NCBI GenBank assembly: GCA_038239345.1
Contig: JBBSEX010000002.1
Span: 186,001-250,000, forward strand
From: JBBSEX01 sp038239345
GTDB lineage: Bacteria; Acidobacteriota; Terriglobia; Bryobacterales; Bryobacteraceae
Reading direction: 5' to 3'
Length of the DNA: 64,000 bases
Of this stretch, positions 53,191 through 61,210 are shown piece by piece. Position numbers and translations under genes: made by a program. The notes beneath the pieces were generated by a model, which did no database searches, had not been told where the DNA came from, and saw only the letters and a program-made list of their open reading frames with translations. How positions within the stretch are numbered: the first letter of the stretch is position 1; the number at the start of each line of letters is the position of its first letter.

Positions 53191-54186
53191 ATGTCGAAAA
53201 CCTTCAGAGCGGTGCTGGCTACCCAAAACGATGGCAATACCGTTGTCGCCATACAAAACGTCCCGCATGACGCCCTGCCCACCGGCAACGTCCTTGTGCG
53301 CGTCGCCTACTCCAGCCTTAATTACAAGGACGGACTCGCGGTTACGGGAAAGCCCGGAGTGATGCGCAATTACCCGATGATTCCCGGAGTCGATCTTGCC
53401 GGCACGGTGGAACAATCCGAGTCGCCCGATTTTCAAGTCGGCGATGAAGTGGTAGTCACGGGCTGCGGCACATCGGAAACCCACTGGGGTGGATACGCCG
53501 AATACGCCCGGCTCAGATCGGATTGGATAGTACCGCGGCCCGTTGGAATCAGCCTCAAGCAATCGATGGGCATCGGAACCGCTGGATTCACGGCCATGCA
53601 ATGCGTAATGGCTTTGGAAGATCATGGCTTAAAGCCAGGCTCCCGCGAAGTTGTCGTCACGGGTGCCGCCGGCGGGGTCGGCAGTGTCGCCATCGCGATT
53701 TTGGCCAAGCTCGGCTACGACGTAGTGGCCTCATCGGGACGCCCCGAAACGCACACTTACCTCAAGTCTCTGGGCGCCAGGCAAGTGATCGATCGCGCGG
53801 TGCTGGCTGGCGCATCGAAGAAGCCGATGGATCCTGAACGTTGGGGCGCCGCGGTGGATACAGTCGGTGGCGGAACTTTAGCGGGTGTGCTCCGTTCACT
53901 TGTTGCCAACGGAAGCGTCGCTGCCTGCGGCCTGGCTGGTGGCTCCGCGCTGAACACCACGGTTTTTCCATTCATCTTGCGCGGAGTAAATCTGCTGGGC
54001 GTCAACTCCGTCCAATTGCAAAACTCCCGCCGCCGCGAGATCTGGGCCCGCTTGGAATCCGATCTTCCAATGGACCTTCTGGACAGCATGATTCAAGTCG
54101 CGCCGCTCGACAAAGTCTTCGAACTGGGCGCGGAAATCTTGCAAGGGCAGGTTCGCGGCCGGGTTGTAATCGACGTGAATTCCTAG
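53191..54186 (+). CDS. AcuI/YhdH-type quinone oxidoreductase (acryloyl-CoA reductase-like)
   Basis: A 331-residue zinc-free medium-chain dehydrogenase. Recognisable segments are YSSLNYKDGLAVTGK, IPGVDLAGTVEQSE, GTAGFTAMQCVMALE and the NADPH loop VTGAAGGVGSVAIAILAKLGY, with FILRGVNLLGVNSV near the end. AcuI reduces acryloyl-CoA to propionyl-CoA with NADPH and relieves acrylate toxicity. The family assignment is solid; the exact substrate is not. The stop lies 1 base from the stop of the convergent thioesterase gene. Confidence 0.92.
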   Translation: MSKTFRAVLATQNDGNTVVAIQNVPHDALPTGNVLVRVAYSSLNYKDGLAVTGKPGVMRNYPMIPGVDLAGTVEQSESPDFQVGDEVVVTGCGTSETHWGGYAEYARLRSDWIVPRPVGISLKQSMGIGTAGFTAMQCVMALEDHGLKPGSREVVVTGAAGGVGSVAIAILAKLGYDVVASSGRPETHTYLKSLGARQVIDRAVLAGASKKPMDPERWGAAVDTVGGGTLAGVLRSLVANGSVAACGLAGGSALNTTVFPFILRGVNLLGVNSVQLQNSRRREIWARLESDLPMDLLDSMIQVAPLDKVFELGAEILQGQVRGRVVIDVNS

Positions 54187-54187
54187 C

Positions 54188-54631
54188 CTAGATCGCTTCC
54201 AGCAGCATGTAGGTCACCAGAGCCGTCGCGGCAAGATTATCTTCATTGTCGAAAATATCCACCCGGGCCACGGCGATCCTGGTGCCTGCGCGAATCACGT
54301 AAGCTCGGGCGCGAACCTTTCCGCTGGCCATCGGGCGAAAATAATTGATCTTCAACTCAACGGTAGTCAGCCGCCGTTTTCCGCCGAAGTGCCGGTTGAT
54401 CGCGATACCGGCCGCGGAGTCTGCCATGGTCGCCGACACACCGCCATGAACATTACTCGCGGCGTTCAAAAGTTCTTCTCGCACGGGAACTTCGATCGTC
54501 ACTCCATCGGGATGCACGCGCAGGACGCGAATGCCGATCAGCGCATTGAACGGCATCTTCGGCAGCCGGTCGCGAAGCTGTTTGACGGAAAGTTTAGGGC
54601 CCTTCTCGGTAGGCGGCAAAGTGAGACCCAT
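54188..54631 (-). CDS. PaaI/YbgC-type hotdog thioesterase
   Basis: A hotdog-fold protein of 147 residues from the ATG at 54631 (158 from 54664). The signature NVHGGVSATMADSAAGIAI contains the HGG loop and catalytic Asp of PaaI-type acyl-CoA thioesterases, and the strand LTTVELKINYFRPMASG is typical. It would hydrolyse short or aromatic acyl-CoA. The start is uncertain because both sites have weak ribosome-binding sequences. It is divergent from a short-chain dehydrogenase gene with little room for two promoters. Confidence 0.88.
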   Translation of the reverse strand: MGLTLPPTEKGPKLSVKQLRDRLPKMPFNALIGIRVLRVHPDGVTIEVPVREELLNAASNVHGGVSATMADSAAGIAINRHFGGKRRLTTVELKINYFRPMASGKVRARAYVIRAGTRIAVARVDIFDNEDNLAATALVTYMLLEAI

Positions 54632-54684
54632 TCTAGCGGAAGCTTGTACCCCGGCCCGCCGCATTCGTTGTATTCTTCATATGG

Positions 54685-55467
54685 ATGAATGTTCAGGGTA
54701 AGTCGATTGTTGTTACCGGCGGCGCGAAAGGTATTGGCAAAGCCCTTTGTCAGCGCTTCGCAAAGGAAGGCGCGCGCGGGATCGTAGTCGCCGATATCGA
54801 CGGCAAACTCGCGGCGGAAGTCGCCGGGGAAATCGATGGAATGGCCGTCGCTATCGATGTCTCGAACGAAACCGATATGGTTCGCCTTGTACAGCACGCA
54901 ATCGATCGATATGGACAGATCGACCTGTTCTGCTCGAATGCCGGCATCATGGTTCCCGGCGGCGCGGACGCCTCTGATGCCGATTGGGCGCGCATCATGG
55001 GGGTTAACGTTATGGCCCATATCTACGCCGTCCGCGCCGTTCTTCCCGCTATGCTCGCCCGTGGCGAGGGATATTTTCTACAGACCGTTTCCGCCGCTGG
55101 CTTACTTTCGCAGATCGGCTCCGCACCTTATTCCGTCACTAAACACGCCGCTATCGGGTTTGCCGAGTGGCTCAGTATTATGCACGGTGGCTCCGGCATC
55201 AAAGTCTCTGCGCTATGCCCGCAAGGTGTTCGCACCGATATGTTATTCCGGGCTAAACCTGAAGAAAACTTTCTTCTGGAAGGTTCGGTCACGCCTGAAC
55301 ACGTTGCGGAGTCTGTAATCCAAGGGCTCGCTTGCGAACAGTTTTTAATTCTTCCGCATCCCGAAGTGTCGGAGTATTTTCGCCGCAAGGCAGACGATTA
55401 CGATCGATGGCTACGGGGCATGCGTCGTCTACAGGATCGCATTACATCGAAAAAGGCAGAGGTATAA
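54685..55467 (+). CDS. Short-chain dehydrogenase/reductase
   Basis: A 260-residue classical SDR. The cofactor loop is TGGAKGIGKAL, with VVADIDG suggesting an NAD(H) preference from the Asp after strand 2. Catalytic elements are CSNAGIMVPGG, the serine in LQTVSAAG and YSVTK. The extended C-terminus (YFRRKADDYDRWLRGMRRL) is basic. The substrate is unknown. It is followed 3 bases later by a small acidic protein gene, so the two are likely co-translated. Confidence 0.92.
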   Translation: MNVQGKSIVVTGGAKGIGKALCQRFAKEGARGIVVADIDGKLAAEVAGEIDGMAVAIDVSNETDMVRLVQHAIDRYGQIDLFCSNAGIMVPGGADASDADWARIMGVNVMAHIYAVRAVLPAMLARGEGYFLQTVSAAGLLSQIGSAPYSVTKHAAIGFAEWLSIMHGGSGIKVSALCPQGVRTDMLFRAKPEENFLLEGSVTPEHVAESVIQGLACEQFLILPHPEVSEYFRRKADDYDRWLRGMRRLQDRITSKKAEV

Positions 55468-55470
55468 ATT

Positions 55471-55779
55471 ATGGAACTCTTACTCAAAGACAAGATTCAA
55501 CCTGTTTGGGATTTTGAACAGGAGCCGCATGGCGAGGAGTTGATGGATGAAACCAGCTTTAACCTGCGGGCCTATTTCGACCGCATGCCCGACGAGATGA
55601 TGCTCCAATATTCGCCCGAGTGGAGCGATGAAATCGTCATGCAATGGGAAACGAACTTCAAGGAAGATGGCGACTTGATGATCGCCTGCAGCGAACGCGA
55701 TATCGACGTTACTGAGTACCGCCGCGTGCTGCACCAGGCTATCGAGTACCGCAATCGCGTACGCCCGTCGTTGTCTTAA
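55471..55779 (+). CDS. Small acidic protein of unknown function
   Basis: A 102-residue acidic protein, mostly helical by eye, with one cysteine (MIACSERDIDV) and no signal peptide or known motif. It begins 3 bases after the dehydrogenase stop, with AGAGG inside the end of that gene as ribosome-binding site, so it is probably coupled to it. Its last 4 bases overlap the end of the cytochrome gene on the other strand. Codon use matches its neighbours, which supports it being real. Confidence 0.65.
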   Translation: MELLLKDKIQPVWDFEQEPHGEELMDETSFNLRAYFDRMPDEMMLQYSPEWSDEIVMQWETNFKEDGDLMIACSERDIDVTEYRRVLHQAIEYRNRVRPSLS

Positions 55780-56672
55780 TATTCACACAGCGCGCTATGG
55801 ACCGCGTAAGGCTTCAACGCCTTCTTCGGTCCTTCCGCGTTGTGGCAATCCTGACAGTTTGGCCCGCTTAAAACGCGCCGGTGTTTCTCCGTCGACATCG
55901 CATGCACGCGATGACAACTCAGGCACGTCGTGTCCGACGCGTTCAGCACCACATCGCGAACGTTTCTGTATACGTGACGGTCGCCGGCATTCAACGACGC
56001 ATCGTCGGCCTTTGCCAGATCCACGACGTAATCCTGGAAAAGATTGTCGCCCGCTACGAAATTATTCGGATAAGGCAAGCCCGTCGATTTTGACTTAGCG
56101 CCCCGCAAATGGCACTGCGCGCAGATCGACGTCATCGCCAGCACATCGGAACGCTTCTTCTTCGATAACCAAACCAGCGATGTATCTTTCGAGTGCTCCA
56201 GTGAAACAACGCCGTGGCATGTATAGCAATCCAGACCAAAAGCGCTAAAGGTGTTGCTGGCCGCCTCCACCGCTGTCGAATGGCAACCCGCGCACTGCCT
56301 GGCGAACTTCTCTTTCTCCCACTTGGAACCATCCGCGCTGGATATCCAGAACGTGCCGTATCCTTCTTTGTGCAGGAATCGAACATGCTCGCGGCTGCCG
56401 AGGAAATGCGTCACGTCCGCGGCTAGTTTTGTCTTCGCTAATAACGGCAATAAGTCTGGAGCGTCTTCTTTTTCCCTCACCGTCGTGCCGTGCCGATTCT
56501 TCTTCCAGAGGTTGCCGATATCCTCGCGATGGCAGAACAGACACTCGTCGCCATGCACAAATTCCGGAATGGCTTCGCCCGAGTGATTGCCGCCCCAAGC
56601 CGCTGGATTCCGCTTTTCCTGCGCGCAGGCAGCGGCCGCCAGGAACAGGAGAAGGATCGCTTGTAACTGCAT
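55776..56672 (-). CDS. Exported hexaheme cytochrome c
   Basis: A 298-residue protein with a signal peptide (LLLFLAAAACA) and six CxxCH heme-binding motifs in order: CLFCH (Cys44), CAGCH, CYTCH, CAQCH, CLSCH and CQDCH. The spacing resembles the cytochrome c554/NrfA-related multiheme group, but no catalytic lysine or special site is visible. It should carry electrons in the periplasm. It begins 5 bases after the stop of a dehydrogenase gene and is the last gene of an operon with a VOC protein and amidohydrolase. Confidence 0.92.
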   Translation of the reverse strand: MQLQAILLLFLAAAACAQEKRNPAAWGGNHSGEAIPEFVHGDECLFCHREDIGNLWKKNRHGTTVREKEDAPDLLPLLAKTKLAADVTHFLGSREHVRFLHKEGYGTFWISSADGSKWEKEKFARQCAGCHSTAVEAASNTFSAFGLDCYTCHGVVSLEHSKDTSLVWLSKKKRSDVLAMTSICAQCHLRGAKSKSTGLPYPNNFVAGDNLFQDYVVDLAKADDASLNAGDRHVYRNVRDVVLNASDTTCLSCHRVHAMSTEKHRRVLSGPNCQDCHNAEGPKKALKPYAVHSALCEY

Positions 56673-56677
56673 CGCCG

Positions 56678-57427
56678 CTATTTTGGAGCCATGCGCAACG
56701 CGCCGTCCAGCCGAATTACTTCGCCGTTCAGCATCGCATTTTCGATGATGTGCCGCGCCAGACTGCCGTATTCTTCAGGCTTACCCAAACGCGATGGAAA
56801 TGGGACCGAAGCTCCCAGGGAAGCTCGTACTTCATCCGGTAAGGCCGCCAGCATCGGAGTATCGAAGATTCCTGGAGCGATCGTCACCACGCGGATCCCC
56901 AGCTTCGATAGATCGCGGGCCATTGGCAAGGTCATGCCCGCCACGCCGCCCTTCGATGCCGAATACGCCGCTTGCCCAATCTGTCCATCGAACGCCGCCA
57001 CCGAAGCCGTGTTGATAATCACTCCCCGTTCGCCGCCCTCGTTCGGTGTGTTGGCGGACATCTTCCACGCCGCCAACCGCGCCAAATTAAACGACCCGAT
57101 TAAGTTGATCGTGATCACCCTCGTGAAAGCTTCCAAACTCGCCGGACCCTCCTTTGAGATCGTGCGCTGCGAGATTCCCACGCCCGCGCAACTGATCGCG
57201 ATCGAAAGCCGGTCTATACCGGCGATCACTTGCTCGATATCCGCCGCCTTCGTAACATCGGCCGGTATAAACTTTGCTCCGGTTTCTGCGGCAAACGCGT
57301 GGCCCGCGGCTTCATTCACGTCGACGATGGTTGCCTGCCCGCCCGCCGCGATGATCATCCTTGCGCAGGCCGCGCCCAACCCCGACGCCCCACCGCTAAT
57401 CAGCGCCTGCAATCCTTCAATCTTCAT
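56678..57427 (-). CDS. Short-chain dehydrogenase, 3-hydroxyacyl-CoA dehydrogenase type 2-like
   Basis: A 249-residue SDR. The cofactor loop is SGGASGLGAACARM, and VDVNEAAG gives an NAD-type acidic residue. ISCAGVGISQRT, TASVAAFDGQIGQ and YSASKGGVAGMTLPMARDL complete the active site. This pattern, with NTAS...GQ.GQAAYSASK, is typical of the HSD10-like 3-hydroxyacyl-CoA dehydrogenases. It would oxidise 3-hydroxyacyl-CoA or a hydroxysteroid-like compound. The ATG overlaps the stop of the VOC gene (ATGA). Confidence 0.88.
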   Translation of the reverse strand: MKIEGLQALISGGASGLGAACARMIIAAGGQATIVDVNEAAGHAFAAETGAKFIPADVTKAADIEQVIAGIDRLSIAISCAGVGISQRTISKEGPASLEAFTRVITINLIGSFNLARLAAWKMSANTPNEGGERGVIINTASVAAFDGQIGQAAYSASKGGVAGMTLPMARDLSKLGIRVVTIAPGIFDTPMLAALPDEVRASLGASVPFPSRLGKPEEYGSLARHIIENAMLNGEVIRLDGALRMAPK

Positions 57428-58317
57428 TTCGCTTCTTCCTTTGGGGCAGCGCTGTGATCTTCAATCAGCTCGATCCGCATCCTGTCGGGTCCCTCGATAA
57501 AGGCATACTTGATCTTTCCGCCGGCAATCACTTTCATCTCATCGGTCACCATGATGCCTTCCGCTTTCAATCGCGCCAGCGTTTCCGGTAGATTCTCCAC
57601 GCTCAATCCAATGTGATCCACCACGCGGCCTTTCGTGGATTCAAACGTCTTGCGTCCATCCCAATCCTTGGGCCACGCTTTGCGTGCGTAACCCGCGGGA
57701 AAAATCAGGATGTTAACGTTGTCCATCATTAGCGACGCTCCCGGCCCTACCTGATAGCCCTCATAAAATCGCGGCTCGCGTGATGGATTTGGCCCAGCGC
57801 GATTCACCGCGCCAAAGTATTTTGCATACCATTGGCCCGCCGCGATTGGATCGTCGCTGAGCAAATGCAAATGCCCGAAGCGATGAAATGACGCGGTGTT
57901 CAACTCGATCAAGGCATGGTCCGGGCCATCTACGTAGGCATAGTAGAAACCTTCCCGGCCGGCCAGCTTACTGATATCCGTGATCGGTGTTTCAAACTTG
58001 GTTCCGTTCTCAATCTGCTTCTGATACGTCGCCTTCATATCTTCAGCGCCCCAGCCGAAATGCCAGATGGTGGACACAATGGCCGAGGGCGGCGCAGTGG
58101 ATACGTTGGTGAACAAGATCCAGGATTTCTGCGCCCACACTGCGTCCATAAGGCCGGCGAATCGACCTTTCTCGCAATCGAATTTACTGCTGTAGAAATC
58201 GATGGCGGCGGCTGGATCGGTGGTGTTCAGGTGAAGATGATGGAAATGTGCCGCCGGTGGTTTGTCCTGCGCCAAGAGGAAACTTCCGAACAATAATAGC
58301 GGGAGGATTCGGAGCAT
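57424..58317 (-). CDS. Exported double-VOC-domain protein
   Basis: The ATG at 58317 gives 297 residues with a signal peptide (LRILPLLLFGSFLLA). Two vicinal-oxygen-chelate modules follow: HFHHLHLNTTDPAAAIDFY to DHALIELNTA, and RFGHLHLLSDDPIAAGQWY to DRMRIELIED, with a histidine and glutamate in each half that could hold a metal. The VOC fold includes glyoxalases, extradiol dioxygenases and resistance proteins. Periplasmic location is unusual. The longer open frame to 58437 is rejected because it hides the signal peptide. Confidence 0.85.
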   Translation of the reverse strand: MLRILPLLLFGSFLLAQDKPPAAHFHHLHLNTTDPAAAIDFYSSKFDCEKGRFAGLMDAVWAQKSWILFTNVSTAPPSAIVSTIWHFGWGAEDMKATYQKQIENGTKFETPITDISKLAGREGFYYAYVDGPDHALIELNTASFHRFGHLHLLSDDPIAAGQWYAKYFGAVNRAGPNPSREPRFYEGYQVGPGASLMMDNVNILIFPAGYARKAWPKDWDGRKTFESTKGRVVDHIGLSVENLPETLARLKAEGIMVTDEMKVIAGGKIKYAFIEGPDRMRIELIEDHSAAPKEEAK

Positions 58318-58369
58318 GATGTGGGAGGATGGCGGCGGACCCGATAGAATCCGCAGCCGTATCAAAAAA

Positions 58370-59878
58370 TTAGTCGTCCGCGCGAACCCAGCCGTATGCT
58401 TCGTTGGAGCGCATCCCGCCGCTGTTTGAATAGGCAACCTTTAACTTATCCAGCGTGTCGTCCGGCAGCGGATTTCGCTTTGCCTTCACATCCACGCCAT
58501 AAATGCGCGCCGCATTCAGTCCGAATATCTTCGCCTTATCTTCCTTCGTGATCTTCGCGTAGCCGAACCGTTCGCACATCTCGTCGCTGATCTGGAATCG
58601 TTTGAAGGCGTCGATACACCATTGCGGCGATCCCCACCAGAGGCAGTCAGTGCCCCAAATCACATGGTCGGCGCCATAATACTTGATGTTCTTGCCGATC
58701 CCATGCATGCACATGATCGGGTTCGCGATGGTCAATACATTGAAGAAGCTGCCCACTTCCACATTGACGTTCTTCATGTTCGGATTGCGCTTCTTGATGT
58801 CCATCAGGATGTTGTGCCATCCGAAATCGCCGGTGGTCGCGTCGTACCACTTCGGATCCTTGAACTCCGGCTCGCTCGGTCCATGCTGCAGCGCCGAGTG
58901 ATAAATGATAAAGGTGATGTCAGGATTATTCAGCGCCGCCTTTTCGACATCCTTGGGGTTCGCTAAATGGCCCAACGTCCGCGATTGATACGAGAATCCC
59001 TTGTGAACGCTGAACGTCTTCATGCCGCGCTTGCGCGATTCATCGTAGAACCACTGCGCGTTTTCATCGTCCAGTTGGAAACCGCCGCCTGACTGGCCCG
59101 GATCGGTGTGGCAATACCATTTCCAGGAATTGATTTTGTACTGATTCAACTCGCGTTCCATTTGTTCAATGGTTGCGGCCTTGTTGGGCTTATTCGTCGT
59201 ACGGTCCCAATAATGATTTGGCGCCAGGTTGCCTTGCCATAGCGCGCGCCGCGAGCCCGACATGGCGTTCAGCTTGTTACCGCTCTCCGACATCAGCCAA
59301 CTGGGCAGGATTCCGCCGCCGCGCGCGTTGCCTTCAAGAGGCTTGCCACTGGCGTCTTTCGGATTATTTTCCTTACCGGGAACGCCCGAGATAACGATCA
59401 TGTCCGTCTCGCTATCGAGGAACATTTCCTTCACGAAGTTCTGGAAACTGTATGACTGTTTATCGTCCTTCAGATTGAACCCCATGTTCTTCACGAACTC
59501 GTCTTCGCGGAATTTTAGTGCGTAGCCATTTGTGAAGTGGCTCTGCACATCCATCACGAAGTACTCGCTCTTGGGCCAGCGTTCGGCGTACGCTTCCGGC
59601 TCCATCGTTTCCGCTTCGTCTACTTCAAAGCTCTTGCCGTAAACCTGATTGGAAGCGACGAAGCAGGTTGCCAGGCCCATGGTGCTTGCCATGAACTTCC
59701 GGCGATCGATGCCCAGCTTTTTCGATTTCTCGGCCGACATCTCGCCAATCAGATGCTCAACCTTCTTCTGCTCCGGCGTCTGCCGCCGGGGAATCATCTC
59801 TTCATTTGAGACAAGCTGCGTCGGCATCGGGGAGTCGACGTTCTTCCGTTTATCGCGTTCGCCTTTACGAATCCACAT
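58370..59878 (-). CDS. Amidohydrolase family protein with Tat signal and long N-terminal region
   Basis: A 502-residue TIM-barrel metal-dependent hydrolase (amidohydrolase 2 type). The twin-arginine signal is IDRRKFMASTMGLATCFVA, with the arginines at 59-60, preceded by an unusually long charged N-region. Barrel motifs are VMDVQSHF, IIYHSALQHG and VIWGTDCLWWGSPQW near the end. Relatives are decarboxylases or hydrolases of aromatic and cyclic acids. ATG at 59878 has AAAGGTGG upstream; an ATG at 59827 would give a shorter N-region. It is the first gene of the operon that ends with the hexaheme cytochrome. Confidence 0.87.
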   Translation of the reverse strand: MWIRKGERDKRKNVDSPMPTQLVSNEEMIPRRQTPEQKKVEHLIGEMSAEKSKKLGIDRRKFMASTMGLATCFVASNQVYGKSFEVDEAETMEPEAYAERWPKSEYFVMDVQSHFTNGYALKFREDEFVKNMGFNLKDDKQSYSFQNFVKEMFLDSETDMIVISGVPGKENNPKDASGKPLEGNARGGGILPSWLMSESGNKLNAMSGSRRALWQGNLAPNHYWDRTTNKPNKAATIEQMERELNQYKINSWKWYCHTDPGQSGGGFQLDDENAQWFYDESRKRGMKTFSVHKGFSYQSRTLGHLANPKDVEKAALNNPDITFIIYHSALQHGPSEPEFKDPKWYDATTGDFGWHNILMDIKKRNPNMKNVNVEVGSFFNVLTIANPIMCMHGIGKNIKYYGADHVIWGTDCLWWGSPQWCIDAFKRFQISDEMCERFGYAKITKEDKAKIFGLNAARIYGVDVKAKRNPLPDDTLDKLKVAYSNSGGMRSNEAYGWVRADD

Positions 59879-60180
59879 AAGTCCACCTTTCTATGAAAGT
59901 CACCGTTCCCATCGGGTCTTGGGGGCCAAGCGCTTCCTGGATACGGTAAGAGGAATGCCGGCGGTATTTGTTGCGGGAGATCGATCTCAGAATTCGGGCA
60001 TGCGAGGTTACAGCGGCTGGCGCGGAATTGTTCGACGGCACGGATGCCTGCGATGACGACAGGGTTTCGCATGAATCGCCTCGTCTTGCAGTGTATACCC
60101 GATCACGGGTTCACACCTTCTGACTGTAAGGCATAATAGAACGGTCGTAACACCCGTGACAAGTGGAGGAGCGTAAAGAA
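59879..60180. other. Intergenic region between divergent operons
   Basis: About 300 bases between the amidohydrolase (-) and the CurA-like reductase (+). I see no convincing gene; the one open frame on the minus strand (59794-60072) is antisense to the amidohydrolase start and lacks family features. It should hold promoters for both directions. One candidate for the + strand is listed separately; none was clear for the - strand. Confidence 0.6.
60110..60137 (+). promoter_or_regulatory. Possible sigma70-type promoter for the CurA-like gene
   Basis: TTCACA (60110-60115) and CATAAT (60132-60137) are spaced by 16 bases and lie 43 bases before the ATG at 60181. The match is moderate and made by eye. 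Confidence 0.35.
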
Positions 60181-61194
60181 ATGTCAGTCAATCGCCGCAT
60201 TACATTGGCCGCGCGGCCCGTAGGCTTTCCCAAAGAGTCCGACTTCCTGCTGTCCGAACTCGCCGTTCCCTCCGCCGCGGACGGCGAAATCGTGGTCCGC
60301 TCGATCTACCTTTCGGTTGACCCGTATATGCGTGGACGCATCAGTGGCGCGAAATCCTACGCTGCGCCAGTGGCGATCGGCGAAGTCATGATTGGCGGCG
60401 CCGTTGGGACTGTCGTTGGATCGAAGAACCCTGGTTTCGCCACTGGTGACATCGTCGAAGGGATGTTCGGCTGGCAGGATTATGCGGTCTCCAACGGGAA
60501 AGGCGTCCGCAAAATCGATCCCTCCCTCGCTCCTCTTTCCACGGCCCTCGGTGTTCTTGGGATGACCGGCCTCACAGCTTATTTCGGTCTCCTGGACGTC
60601 TGTGATCCCAAAGCCGGCGAAACCGTTGTCGTCTCCGGAGCCGCTGGCGCCGTCGGTTCGGTCGTTGGACAAATCGCGAAAATCAAGGGCTGTCACGTGG
60701 TGGGAATCGCCGGTTCGGATGACAAGCTGCAAGCCATGAAGGATCTGGGGTTCGACGCCGGCTTTAATTACAAGACCGACACCAACTACTTCGCCAAGCT
60801 GAAGGAACTTTGCCCGAAAGGCATCGACATTTATTTCGATAACGTCGGCGGCGCACTCACCGATGCAGTGATTCCCCAAATTAATCTGCATGCGCGAATT
60901 TCCGTTTGCGGTCAAATATCGCAATATAATCTTGAGAAGCCGGAGATGGGGCCGCGCTGGCTGGGCATGATGATTGTCGCTCGCGCCAAGGTGCAAGGAT
61001 TTCTAGTTTCCGATTACTACTCGCGCTTCCCCGAAGGCTTCTCCCAAATGGCCGCATGGCTGAAGGAAGGCAAGTTGCAATACAACGAGCATATCGTGGA
61101 AGGCCTGGAAAATACTCCCAAAGCCTTCATCGGGATGCTGAACGGCCAGAATACCGGCAAGCAGTTGGTGCAGGTGAGTGCCCCGCCCGCCTAA
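60181..61194 (+). CDS. NADP-dependent medium-chain oxidoreductase (CurA/leukotriene B4 dehydrogenase-like)
   Basis: A 337-residue zinc-free MDR enzyme. Family marks are YLSVDPYMRGRI near residue 50, TGLTAYFGLLDVC, the NADP loop VVSGAAGAVGSVVGQIAKIKG and IDIYFDNVGG. Members reduce the double bond of alpha,beta-unsaturated ketones and aldehydes; E. coli CurA is one. ATG at 60181 is used rather than the GTG at 60163, since GGAGGAG lies at a suitable distance before it. It is separated from gatB by 16 bases and might be co-transcribed. Confidence 0.92.
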   Translation: MSVNRRITLAARPVGFPKESDFLLSELAVPSAADGEIVVRSIYLSVDPYMRGRISGAKSYAAPVAIGEVMIGGAVGTVVGSKNPGFATGDIVEGMFGWQDYAVSNGKGVRKIDPSLAPLSTALGVLGMTGLTAYFGLLDVCDPKAGETVVVSGAAGAVGSVVGQIAKIKGCHVVGIAGSDDKLQAMKDLGFDAGFNYKTDTNYFAKLKELCPKGIDIYFDNVGGALTDAVIPQINLHARISVCGQISQYNLEKPEMGPRWLGMMIVARAKVQGFLVSDYYSRFPEGFSQMAAWLKEGKLQYNEHIVEGLENTPKAFIGMLNGQNTGKQLVQVSAPPA

Positions 61195-61210
61195 CTTCTA
61201 TAATGATGGA

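Noticed and set aside
59794..60072. 92-codon minus-strand open frame in the largest intergenic region
   Set aside because: It partly overlaps the amidohydrolase gene in a different frame and has no features of a real protein.
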